Shown here in pieces: positions 7,501 to 13,377 of a DNA stretch of 23,902 bases. The notes below the pieces were generated by a model. That model made no database searches. It had not been told where the DNA came from and saw only the letters and a list, made by a program, of their open reading frames with translations. The stretch's first letter is position 1. Each line of letters opens with the position of its first letter. This DNA comes from JBBQSN01 sp038213835 (lineage in GTDB: Bacteria > Actinomycetota > Actinomycetes > Actinomycetales > CAWJMD01), in the NCBI GenBank assembly GCA_038213835.1, contig JBBQSN010000040.1, forward strand, positions 1-23,902. The letters run 5' to 3'. The translations under genes and the position numbers were made by a program.

Positions 7501-9093
7501 CTCGCCGCCGAACCGCTCCAGCACCCACTCGTAGATCTCGGTGCGTCGGTCGGACTCGACGTCGATGTCGATGTCGGGCAGCTCGGCCCGCAGCGGGGTG
7601 CAGAACCGTTCCATCAGCAGGCCGTGCTCGAGGGGGTCGACGCCGCTGATGCCGACGAGGTGGTTGACCAGGCTGCCCGCCCCCGAGCCGCGGGCCGCCA
7701 CCCGCACGCCGCGCTCGCGCACCAGGTCGCAGACCTCGGCGACGGTGAGGAAGTAGGTGGGGTACCCGAGGGCGGCGATGGTGGCGAGTTCGCTGTCGAG
7801 CCGCTCGGCGACGGTGCGCAGGTGCGCGGCCGAGGCGCCGGGGTAGCGCCGATTGATGCCGGCCTCGCACCGCGCCCGCAGCACGGCGTCGGCCTCGGTG
7901 TGGGTACGCGCGAGCCCGTGGGTGACGAGATCGGGCTCTGGCAGGTGCACCTCACCGATCGCGAGATCGCGGACGGGGTCGAGCCGGCAGCGGTCGGCGA
8001 CCTGCTCGGTGCTGCGCAGCAGCGTCCGCGCGCCCTCCGGCCCGAGGCCTGCGGCGCAGGCCACCCGGTGCGCGACGGCCGTCATCTCCTCGGCCCCCGC
8101 GAGGTACCCGGCAGCGGTGGTGCGGTCGAGGTGCCGGGTGCCGAGCGGCACCAGCCGACGGGCTGCGTCCAGGACGTCGGCGGTGGCGGCACCGTCGGAG
8201 GTGGCGTACCGGACGGCGGCGCTGAGCACCGCGGGGACGCCGACCTCGCGCGCGAACCCCAGCATCCGGGCCGCGTGGGCGAGGCTGCCCGGGGTGTCGT
8301 CAGGACCTTCGTGGCAGACCACCTCGACCGCGAGCGCGCCGAGCGGCAGCAGGTCGTACCACCGCGCCAGCACCGCCCGGGCGAGGTCGGTGCGGCGGGC
8401 GAGCAGGGCGCGTCCGAGCTCGGACGCCGGGCCGAGCAGGACGGTGAGCGCCCCCGGCTCGGGCAGGACGTCCGGCATCGCGGGCACCAGCTCCTCCGGA
8501 CGCGCACCGAACCGGCCGCTGGGCTCGCCCGGCAGGCCGTCGCGCAGCGCGCCGGGCAGCAGGTGCTCGCCGTGGGCGTGCCGGGCGACCAGCAGCGGCG
8601 TGGTGACCGGCGCCCCCCGCTCGCCGCGCAGGTGGGTGGCCGAGACCAGCCGGCACAGGGCCGACCACCCGGGAGCGACCGGCGCGCTCTCCCCCGGTCC
8701 GGGACGCGCGAGCAGGTCCGGGGCGGCGCCCGCCGTCGCGGTCGAGTGCGCGAGCAGGGTGACCCGGGGGTGTCGGGGGTCGACCACGCCACCACCGCGG
8801 GCCGGCGTGCCGCGGGCCGACCGGCGGGCAGCGTCGGCGGAGGGGTCGGCCCACGCGGGCAGACCGGCGAGCAGGCCGGTGGGCTCGACGGCGAGGTCGA
8901 CCCCGAGCAGCGGCGCGACGCCGGCGGCGCTGCAGGCGGTGGCGAACTTGATCGCACCGTAGAGGCCGTCGCGGTCGGTGAGCGCGAGGGCGTCCAGCCC
9001 CAGCCCGGCAGCGCGCTCGACCAGGGCGTCGGGGCTGGAGGCCCCGTACTGCATCGAGTAGCCGGAGGCCACGTGCAGGTGGGTGAAGCTCAC
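4594..9093 (-). CDS. dnaE2: Error-prone-type DNA polymerase III alpha subunit (DnaE2-like)
   Basis: 1499 residues from GTG 9093, preceded by GGAGGGAG; the product then begins MSFTHLHVASGYS, the usual PHP start. A start at 9159 is possible but lacks a ribosome site. Palm acids are visible: Asp507 and Asp509 in LPDIDIDV and Asp660 in LLKLDVLGI. FRPGPVKSDM, HEQVIKIVHAVAG and FGFCKAHAAAFALPTYQSAWLKAHHPAAF are C-family polymerase blocks, followed by a helix-hairpin-helix (about 1005-1030) and an OB fold (about 1255-1305). The PHP site looks dead: HxH has become HLHVA and TDHD has become TDRD, so exonuclease activity is unlikely. The protein is several hundred residues longer than typical DnaE2, partly through an acidic, repeat-bearing tail. 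Neighbours (HEPN, DUF6504, dinB) support a translesion role. Confidence 0.9.
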   Translation of the reverse strand: MSFTHLHVASGYSMQYGASSPDALVERAAGLGLDALALTDRDGLYGAIKFATACSAAGVAPLLGVDLAVEPTGLLAGLPAWADPSADAARRSARGTPARGGGVVDPRHPRVTLLAHSTATAGAAPDLLARPGPGESAPVAPGWSALCRLVSATHLRGERGAPVTTPLLVARHAHGEHLLPGALRDGLPGEPSGRFGARPEELVPAMPDVLPEPGALTVLLGPASELGRALLARRTDLARAVLARWYDLLPLGALAVEVVCHEGPDDTPGSLAHAARMLGFAREVGVPAVLSAAVRYATSDGAATADVLDAARRLVPLGTRHLDRTTAAGYLAGAEEMTAVAHRVACAAGLGPEGARTLLRSTEQVADRCRLDPVRDLAIGEVHLPEPDLVTHGLARTHTEADAVLRARCEAGINRRYPGASAAHLRTVAERLDSELATIAALGYPTYFLTVAEVCDLVRERGVRVAARGSGAGSLVNHLVGISGVDPLEHGLLMERFCTPLRAELPDIDIDVESDRRTEIYEWVLERFGGERVSCVSMMDTYRVRHAVRDAGAALGLPPSEIDAIATAFPHIRAKDARNAIAELPELSRSGLAHERFDLLFDLVERLDALPRHIALHPCGVLLSNATLLDRSPVEASWQGFPMSQFDKDDVEVLGLLKLDVLGIRMQSAMSYALGEVERVDGPAAVTAGQHTEDAPYLDLATGRIDLDAVPLDDEATFRLVRSTRTLGCFQIESPGQRELVGKFAPQAFSDLVIDISLFRPGPVKSDMISPFLRARQGWDDVHFLHESLVPALEETHGVVVFHEQVIKIVHAVAGVRLDEADEVRRRMGSSAGQAEVEPWLRERAAERGYLAGDVQRIWEVLKSFASFGFCKAHAAAFALPTYQSAWLKAHHPAAFLAGVLTHDPGMYPKRLILDDARTLGITVLGLDVNASGATYRVEKVPVELPAAVPGPDPAVPQAIPPAEPRGGQPTHGDRPNRGSLVPLPGTGLRYDAGVPDARGYGIRLSLADVKGISAAEVERIVAGQPYRSLADLWHRARPSRPVAERLVLTGALDAVHGLGPALPVRPRHRITRRDLLLQVADLDRWSRSLAVGARRAGLASRRPAGRGGGRVVAHEETPEQALRPDGGRRGSGEEGVVPARAVQGGAGVRAAAARQSQASAPVLAAVDQQVQTTLDLGDAPEQAVPSGLPEMTGAEVLRAELEVLGLDASQHVVRFYVPLLRALGATPARDLMERRSRSEVLVAGVKVATQTPPIRSGRRVVFLTLDDSTGPADATFFEDAQGPYAATVFGSWLLLVRGELRRTGPRGVSLRATGAWELPALWDAWVDGGIEAVHALMEPQDEPAVGFVRDDGPARVLGTGRDDGDDRGPADAQGPEAERTEAARRRLAIAARRGEPPPLEPERGTGAGADRPEHEHEHEHELVPAAAVLETDQPRARRVLVHASGFRQSPYADIRPAGDDVRSTRGQVQQSEADAEERRRRRSAPRTLWHASPGSSGR
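4827..4855. repeat. Hexanucleotide repeat inside dnaE2
   Basis: GCTCGT is repeated four times without change (4827-4850) and then partly. On the coding strand it specifies alternating Glu-His (PEHEHEHEHEL) in the C-terminal tail of the polymerase, near residue 1415. Because the unit is a multiple of three, slippage changes tail length without shifting the frame. Confidence 0.9.
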
Positions 9094-9247
9094 GCCGCGC
9101 TCCCTCCCCCGTCGTCCGGGACGTGCTGCGGTACAGGACATCTCGATGACACGGCTCATCGCGACGTCAGGCGGGTGACGCTCGCGCCGGGGCGTCCCGG
9201 GCGGCTGGCGCTGGCAGGCGGCGCCCGGAGCGGGTCGGTCGGGCGAG

Positions 9248-9286
9248 CACGTCGGGCGAGCGGGTCAGGCGAGCGGGTCAGGCGGA
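9248..9286. repeat. 13-bp tandem repeat at the HEPN gene end
   Basis: Copies are CACGTCGGGCGAG (9248), CGGGTCAGGCGAG (9261) and CGGGTCAGGCGGA (9274). The HEPN stop codon (9278-9280) lies in the last copy. The remainder of the 184-bp gap up to dnaE2 shows no terminator and no clear promoter, so readthrough into dnaE2 is plausible. Confidence 0.75.
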
Positions 9287-9727
9287 GTTGGCCGTGGAGG
9301 GCAGCACCCCGAGCAGGTCGGCGACGAGCTCGGCGAAGGTGGAGGCGTCGCGCACCAGGTCGTCGGCCTGCCGGGTGGTGACCGCACCGGCGAGCCCGGC
9401 CTCGACCGCGGCGCGGCGTGGCGCGCCGGAGGCGAAGAACACGGCCCACTCGGCCAGCTCGGGCGCGACCCGGGGCAGCACCTCCCAGACGTTGAGGGTG
9501 GACCCGCGACGGGGACGCCCGCGGACCGCCAGCACCGCGGCGGCGGCGCGCAGCGCGGCCAGGTGGGCGGCGACGTACCGCTCTCCCGCGTCGTCCGCGG
9601 TGCGGGCGGTGCGCAGGCCTGCGTCGGACCGCAGCAGCAGCTCGACCGCCGCCGTCGGAGCGGGTGCGGTGGTGCGGCCGTGGTCCGCCGAGGCGGGGCG
9701 GGTTCGGTGCAGCAGCTGGGGACTCAT
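9278..9727 (-). CDS. HEPN-domain protein, SAV_6107 type
   Basis: 149 residues from ATG 9727, with GAGGAG 5 nt upstream. After a 25-residue polar leader the protein is helical and Ala/Leu-rich. ERYVAAHLAALRAAAAVLA holds an R-x4-H motif (Arg50, His55), the signature of HEPN ribonucleases, and STLNVWEVLPRVAPELAEWAVFFASGA is a second well-formed helical block. I recognise it as the actinobacterial SAV_6107-like HEPN family from these blocks and from its place next to a DnaE-type polymerase. Many HEPN proteins are endoribonucleases in toxin or defence systems; whether this one cuts RNA is unproven. It lies 48 bp after the DUF6504 gene and 184 bp before dnaE2, probably in the same LexA-controlled transcript. 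Confidence 0.82.
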   Translation of the reverse strand: MSPQLLHRTRPASADHGRTTAPAPTAAVELLLRSDAGLRTARTADDAGERYVAAHLAALRAAAAVLAVRGRPRRGSTLNVWEVLPRVAPELAEWAVFFASGAPRRAAVEAGLAGAVTTRQADDLVRDASTFAELVADLLGVLPSTANSA

Positions 9728-9775
9728 CGGAGCTCCTCTCGGTCGGGCGGTCTGGTCGGGCGGTCGGGCACGTGC

Positions 9776-10189
9776 TCAGTCACAGACCTGCAGCAGCCGC
9801 CAGGTGCCGGCGGCCACGTGTCGCGCCGTGGCCGTGGCCGTGGGGGACGACGCGTCGCGGGCCAGGTGGTAGACGCCGGGACTGGCGGACCGGCCGGGCG
9901 CCGCCTCCACCCGCCACACCTCGCGGTCGGCACCGACGTCGGCAGCGCGTCCGCCGGCCGGCAGCCCTGGCGCCGGGACGCCATGGCCCGGCCGTTCGCC
10001 CCCGACGCCGTGCACGGCGAGGGCGGGCTCGAGCGACCACCAGGCCTGACGCTCGCGCCAGTAGCCCAGGACCGCGCTGACCAGGTAGAGCCGGCCGCGC
10101 CACAGGAACTGCGACGGGGCATCGCGACCGTCGGGACGCGGGTCGTCGGCCAGGCGGACGTGGACGGTGTCGTCGTAACCACGGGTCAT
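9776..10189 (-). CDS. DUF6504 family protein
   Basis: 137 residues from ATG 10189, with AGGAGG 5 nt upstream. Recognisable blocks are QFLWRGRLYLVSAVLGYWRER-AWW in the first half, EVWRVEA in the middle and GVYHLARD plus GTWRLLQVCD at the end; they form a small Trp-rich beta-type domain of unknown function. No signal peptide or membrane segment is present, so it is cytoplasmic. It is the first gene behind the LexA-box promoter. The family is known to me mainly as a conserved neighbour of actinobacterial dnaE2-type genes, so a role as an accessory of damage tolerance is an inference from context. The central region is less conserved-looking and Gly/Pro-rich. Confidence 0.78.
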   Translation of the reverse strand: MTRGYDDTVHVRLADDPRPDGRDAPSQFLWRGRLYLVSAVLGYWRERQAWWSLEPALAVHGVGGERPGHGVPAPGLPAGGRAADVGADREVWRVEAAPGRSASPGVYHLARDASSPTATATARHVAAGTWRLLQVCD

Positions 10190-10257
10190 CCGGTCCTCCT
10201 GGGTGATGTCGTCCGGTGGGTGCGGTGCGGCGGGTGTTCCGTCGCTGCACGGGAGCT

Positions 10258-10323
10258 GGATCGGGGGTGGATCCGGGGTGGATCCGGGGTGGGTGGATCG
10301 GGGTCGACCGGGAGGATCGGGGT
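10258..10323. repeat. Five 11-bp GGATC repeats in the DUF6504 leader
   Basis: GGATC(C/G)GGGGT-type units start at 10258, 10269, 10280, 10295 and 10314; the first three are directly adjacent. They lie in the predicted transcribed leader between the LexA-box promoter and the DUF6504 start. They account for part of the otherwise gene-free 10190-10577 stretch. Confidence 0.8.
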
Positions 10324-10343
10324 CGAGGTCGACCCTCCCGGTC
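10306..10343 (-). promoter_or_regulatory. Hairpin in the leader of the dnaE2 operon
   Basis: GACCGGGAGG (10306-10315) and CCTCCCGGTC (10334-10343) are perfect 10-bp arms around an 18-nt loop. In the minus-strand transcript this gives a stable stem about 60 nt after the predicted start of transcription. No U-tract follows, so an attenuator or a stability element is as likely as a terminator. Confidence 0.55.
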
Positions 10344-10387
10344 TGCCCCTGCTCGGTGCGGTCGCGACTCCGACACCGGGTCAGTGG

Positions 10388-10443
10388 TTCGAACGTCTGT
10401 TCGAATGCTGCGAATCTACACCCGGGTTCGGACACCTCGTCAA
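10388..10443 (-). promoter_or_regulatory. SOS promoter with perfect LexA box
   Basis: TTCGAACGTCTGTTCGAA (10388-10405) is a perfect 18-bp palindrome containing TCGAAC-N4-GTTCGA, the actinobacterial LexA box. On the minus strand it is preceded by TTGACG (10443-10438) and TAGATT (10418-10413), 19 bp apart. The predicted transcription start is near 10406, at the edge of the box, so bound LexA would block initiation towards the DUF6504-HEPN-dnaE2 genes. Confidence 0.85.
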
Positions 10444-10558
10444 CCCCGGCGGGGCCGATCGGGGGAGGCCGTCCGGCGCGCTCTCCTCAGCTGCCCGCAT
10501 CACACCAGCGAGCACCGACAACCGGTCCCGTCACGACGTCGAGAGCGGCTGTCGGGGG

Positions 10559-10574
10559 TCGAACATACGATCGA
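10559..10574 (+). promoter_or_regulatory. LexA-like box and leaderless -10 of the HNH gene
   Basis: TCGAAC-ATAC-GATCGA differs from TCGAAC-N4-GTTCGA at one position. It overlaps the -10-like TACGAT (10566-10571), which stands 6 nt before ATG 10578. LexA sites in front of 13E12/DUF222 genes are known from mycobacteria, which supports the reading; the mismatch implies weaker binding. Confidence 0.6.
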
Positions 10575-10577
10575 TCC

Positions 10578-12050
10578 ATGCAGTTGGGCATCGATGCCAG
10601 CGGTTCGCTGGCGACAGCGGTGGCGGGGGCGCAGGCCGCCGTCGAGGGCCTGCTGCTCGCCGCGCTGCCCATCGCGAGCCCGCGTGAACGACTGACGGCG
10701 CTGGTGCAGGTCGAGGCCACGTCCCGCACGCTCGAAGCCGTCCGGCTGGGCCTGGTCCGGTCCCTCGACGGCGCGGCGATCGGCGGCGAGGGCCTGGCCG
10801 AGCTCGGCGCGACGAGCCTGCACCGGCTGCTCGAGGCCGAGCTCGGCACCGGGGCGGGCCGGGCCCGGGCCGACGTCGCCGCCGCGCGCGCGATCGACCC
10901 GTACGCCGCGCTCGACCCCGTCGCCGCGCAGGACCGAGGCTCCCTGCCCGGCATGGGTGCCGCCCTGGCACGCGGCGAGGTGTCGAGGGCGCACGTCGAC
11001 GTCGCAGTGCGCACCATCGACAGGATCCCGGCCCGGATCCGCCGTGCGGCCGCCCCCGTCGTCGACGACTTCCTCGTCGAGGTCTCCTCCGCGCACCCGC
11101 CGCGGGCGTGCGAGAACCTCGCCGCCGAGGTGCTGGACCGGCTCGACCCCGATCGCACCGAGCGCGGCCTCGACCCCGACGCACACCTACGGCGCCGCCT
11201 CGACGTCGTGGTCGACTCCTCCGGCATGGTCGTCGTCCGTGGCCAGCTCGACGCTCCGAACGGCGCGGCCCTCAGGGCCGCCATCGACCACTACTCCGCC
11301 CCGGTGCCAGCAGGGACGGACGAGGACGGGCAGGCGGTCGTCCGCGACACCCGGACCCCGTCCCAGCGGCGCGCCGACGCCCTCTGCACCATCGCCACCG
11401 CCTCGATGGCCTCGGCCGGCACCCGGGCCGGTGAACCACCACGGGTCGTCGTGCACACCACCGTCGAGCAGATCCGTGCCCTCTGCTCGTCGGCGGCACG
11501 CGACAGAGGCACCGCCGGCCGCGCCGACTGCGAGCAGACCGGCCCGATCACTCCGGCCACCCTCGAACGCCTCACGTGCGACGCCGTCCTGCACCGGGTC
11601 CTGACCGCGCCGAACGGCGCGGTGCTCGACCTCGGCCGCTCGGTCCGGCTGGCGACCGCCGCGCAACGCCGTGCCCTGGCCGCCCGCGACCGCGGCTGCG
11701 TGGTCCCCGGGTGCCGGCGACCACCCACCTGGTGCGACGCGCACCACGTGATCCCCTGGCACCGCGGCGGTTCCACCGACCTCGCCAACCTGGCGCTGCT
11801 CTGCCCGGCCCACCACAGCGCCGTCCACGCAGGCACCGTCGAGGTCCGGGTCCGCGACGGCGTCGCCTGGGTCCGGCTCGACGCCCACCTCGCCCTGGCC
11901 GCCACGACCCCGTGGAGGACCGACACCCGCCTCGACGACCACCGAGCTGCCGGACGAGCGACGGAACAGGTCCGCCTCGCACTGGAGCCACCTGGCCCAC
12001 CGACCACCAACCGGCCCACCGACCCTCCTCGACCTCATCTGCGGACCTAG
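10578..12050 (+). CDS. DUF222/13E12-family HNH endonuclease
   Basis: 490 residues from ATG 10578; the frame stays open upstream, but this start fits the TACGAT-6 nt-ATG leaderless pattern and the usual N-terminus. The first 330 residues are the Ala/Leu/Arg-rich helical DUF222 region. From about residue 368 follows the HNH domain: AARDRGCVVPGC, then CDAHHVIPWHRGGSTDLANLALLCPAHHSAVH, with the Cys pairs of a structural zinc site, the catalytic His pair, the Asn and the final His all present. A polar, Pro-rich tail closes it. Such genes occur as repeated families in actinobacteria; they are probably DNA nucleases, but their targets are unknown and some behave like selfish elements. Only one copy is in this window. 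The LexA-like box in its promoter suggests induction by DNA damage. Confidence 0.93.
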   Translation: MQLGIDASGSLATAVAGAQAAVEGLLLAALPIASPRERLTALVQVEATSRTLEAVRLGLVRSLDGAAIGGEGLAELGATSLHRLLEAELGTGAGRARADVAAARAIDPYAALDPVAAQDRGSLPGMGAALARGEVSRAHVDVAVRTIDRIPARIRRAAAPVVDDFLVEVSSAHPPRACENLAAEVLDRLDPDRTERGLDPDAHLRRRLDVVVDSSGMVVVRGQLDAPNGAALRAAIDHYSAPVPAGTDEDGQAVVRDTRTPSQRRADALCTIATASMASAGTRAGEPPRVVVHTTVEQIRALCSSAARDRGTAGRADCEQTGPITPATLERLTCDAVLHRVLTAPNGAVLDLGRSVRLATAAQRRALAARDRGCVVPGCRRPPTWCDAHHVIPWHRGGSTDLANLALLCPAHHSAVHAGTVEVRVRDGVAWVRLDAHLALAATTPWRTDTRLDDHRAAGRATEQVRLALEPPGPPTTNRPTDPPRPHLRT

Positions 12051-12092
12051 GCCGAGCCGCCCGCGGGGACCACCTCGCGACACCACACCAAT

Positions 12093-12132
12093 GACGACAC
12101 CACAACGACGACGACGACACCACAACGACGAC
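12093..12132. repeat. 20-bp perfect tandem duplication
   Basis: A GACGACACCACAACGACGAC unit is present twice in direct succession (12093-12112 and 12113-12132), with a partial third copy. It lies in the 260-bp gap after the HNH gene, which otherwise shows no gene and no clear terminator. Confidence 0.9.
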
Positions 12133-12311
12133 GACACGCCCCCGCGGCGATCAGCGCCGACGACCGCGCCGGCGTCCCTCGCTCGCAGACGAGCGCGCCG
12201 ATCTGCTCACCTGGGGTCGATCGCGGACATCGGCGCAGGATCCACGGCACCGCCACGCCCGAGGTCCCGATCGCGGTTCCCTCCGGGGAGACGGTGCACT
12301 AGAACGTGTGC

Positions 12312-12821
12312 GTGCTCCTCGTCGTATCGCTGCTGCTCGCCCTGCTCGGCTCCGGGTTGATGGCCGGGCTGTTCTACGCCTTCTCGGTGGCGGTGATGCC
12401 CGCCCTGGCGCAGGAACCGGCGCCGGCCGCGGCGTCGGCGATGCAGCGGATCAACGTCGTCATCGTCCGGCCGGTGTTCCTGCTGGTCTTCGTCGGCACC
12501 GTCGTGGCCGCACTGGTCTCCGTGGTCCTCGCGTTCGTCGGCCACGACACGGCGACCGCAACCGCAACCGCAGGCGCGATCTGGACCGCGACCCTGTGGG
12601 CCGTGGCCGGCACCGTCCTCCACCTCGGTGCATCGATCGGTCTCACCGCCGCCTACCACGTGCCGCGCAACGACGCTCTCGCCGCAACGGATCCGACCAC
12701 GCCCGAGGGCGGCCGGGTCTGGACGACGTACCAGCGCGAGTGGGTGCGGTGGAACCACGTCCGGACGGTCGGGTGCCTGCTCGCCACCGCCTGCTTCGCC
12801 ATCGCCCTGACCCGCACCTGA
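12312..12821 (+). CDS. DUF1772-like four-helix membrane protein
   Basis: About 169 residues. In-frame GTG codons occur at 12306 and 12312; I prefer 12312 because TAGAAC (12300-12305) then sits 6 nt upstream as in neighbouring leaderless genes, but 12306 is possible. Four hydrophobic segments are evident: the N-terminus through GLFYAFSVAVMPAL, RPVFLLVFVGTVVAALVSVVLAFV, AIWTATLWAVAGTVLHLGASIGLTAAY, and the C-terminal VRTVGCLLATACFAIAL. VPRNDAL and W-x4-REWVRWNHVRT between helices 3 and 4 are typical of DUF1772 (anthrone-oxygenase-like) integral membrane proteins. No activity can be assigned in bacteria. The next gene begins 16 bp after its stop with its own -10. Confidence 0.8.
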   Translation: MLLVVSLLLALLGSGLMAGLFYAFSVAVMPALAQEPAPAAASAMQRINVVIVRPVFLLVFVGTVVAALVSVVLAFVGHDTATATATAGAIWTATLWAVAGTVLHLGASIGLTAAYHVPRNDALAATDPTTPEGGRVWTTYQREWVRWNHVRTVGCLLATACFAIALTRT

Positions 12822-12825
12822 GCAC

Positions 12826-12831
12826 TACGCT
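12826..12831 (+). promoter_or_regulatory. Leaderless -10 of the YbaK-like gene
   Basis: TACGCT stands 6 nt before ATG 12838, just after the DUF1772 stop codon. There is no ribosome-binding sequence, consistent with a leaderless transcript. Confidence 0.5.
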
Positions 12832-12837
12832 CCCGCC

Positions 12838-13371
12838 ATGTCGACGCCCCCCGCCCCCGACCACCCGGCAGCGCCGCCGCAGGGGGTCGCCGCCCACCCG
12901 GGTGTCACGATGGTGCACCGGACCCTGGTCGGCCTGGGTGCCGTGGGGGCGATCACCGTCCTGGACGAGCACGCCCGCACCGCCGCCCAGGCCGCGGCCC
13001 AGCTCGGCGTCGAGGTCGGGGCGATCGCGAACTCGCTCGTCTTCTGCGTCCCCGACGAGCACCGCGGCAGACGTGCCGTCCTGGTGCTCGCCAGCGGTGC
13101 GCACCGGGTGAACACCCCGCGGCTGGCCGACCGGCTCGGGCTGGAGCGACTGGACCGAGCCGACCCCGACCTCGTCCGCGAGGCCACCGGGTTCGCCATC
13201 GGCGGCGTCGCGCCGGTCGGTCACGTCCAGCCGCTGGAGACGTTCGTCGACGTGACCCTCGCCCAGTACGAGCAGCTCTGGGCGGCTGCCGGGCACCCGA
13301 AGGCGGTCTTCCCCACCCACTACGACGAGCTGCTGCGGATCACGGCGGGCCAGCCCGTCGAGGTCACCTGA
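12838..13371 (+). CDS. YbaK/EbsC-family aminoacyl-tRNA deacylase
   Basis: 177 residues. After a Pro-rich N-terminus come the YbaK blocks: TAAQAAAQLGVEVGAIANSLVF, AVLVLASGAHRVNTPRLA, DLVREATGFAIGGVAPVGH and FVDVTLAQYEQLWAAAGHPKAVFPTHYDELLRITAG. The family hydrolyses mischarged aminoacyl-tRNAs in trans (for example Cys-tRNA-Pro by YbaK), acting in the cytoplasm as a translation quality check. The exact tRNA substrate cannot be read from sequence. The usual Lys in the active-site strand (CK of YbaK) appears replaced here by CV in NSLVFCV, as in several YbaK-like relatives, so specificity may differ. It converges on the acyltransferase gene with 6 bp between stops. Confidence 0.88.
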   Translation: MSTPPAPDHPAAPPQGVAAHPGVTMVHRTLVGLGAVGAITVLDEHARTAAQAAAQLGVEVGAIANSLVFCVPDEHRGRRAVLVLASGAHRVNTPRLADRLGLERLDRADPDLVREATGFAIGGVAPVGHVQPLETFVDVTLAQYEQLWAAAGHPKAVFPTHYDELLRITAGQPVEVT

Positions 13372-13377
13372 CTGCTC

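Noticed and set aside
3538..9381. Very long open frame on the plus strand across dinB, the methyltransferase and dnaE2
   Set aside because: It is antisense to three well-supported genes, has Arg/Pro/Ala-rich composition and no recognisable domain; high G+C makes such frames common.
10258..10323. CRISPR-like array
   Set aside because: Units are 11 bp, mostly directly adjacent and without spacers, and no cas gene is present.
10578..12050. HNH gene as part of an intron or mobile element
   Set aside because: No flanking inverted repeats, target duplication or maturase/transposase gene is visible; it is left as a stand-alone DUF222 gene.
12091..12360. Possible small protein in the gap after the HNH gene
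   Set aside because: The translation is Arg/His/Asp low complexity produced by the 20-bp tandem duplication and overlaps the DUF1772 gene.
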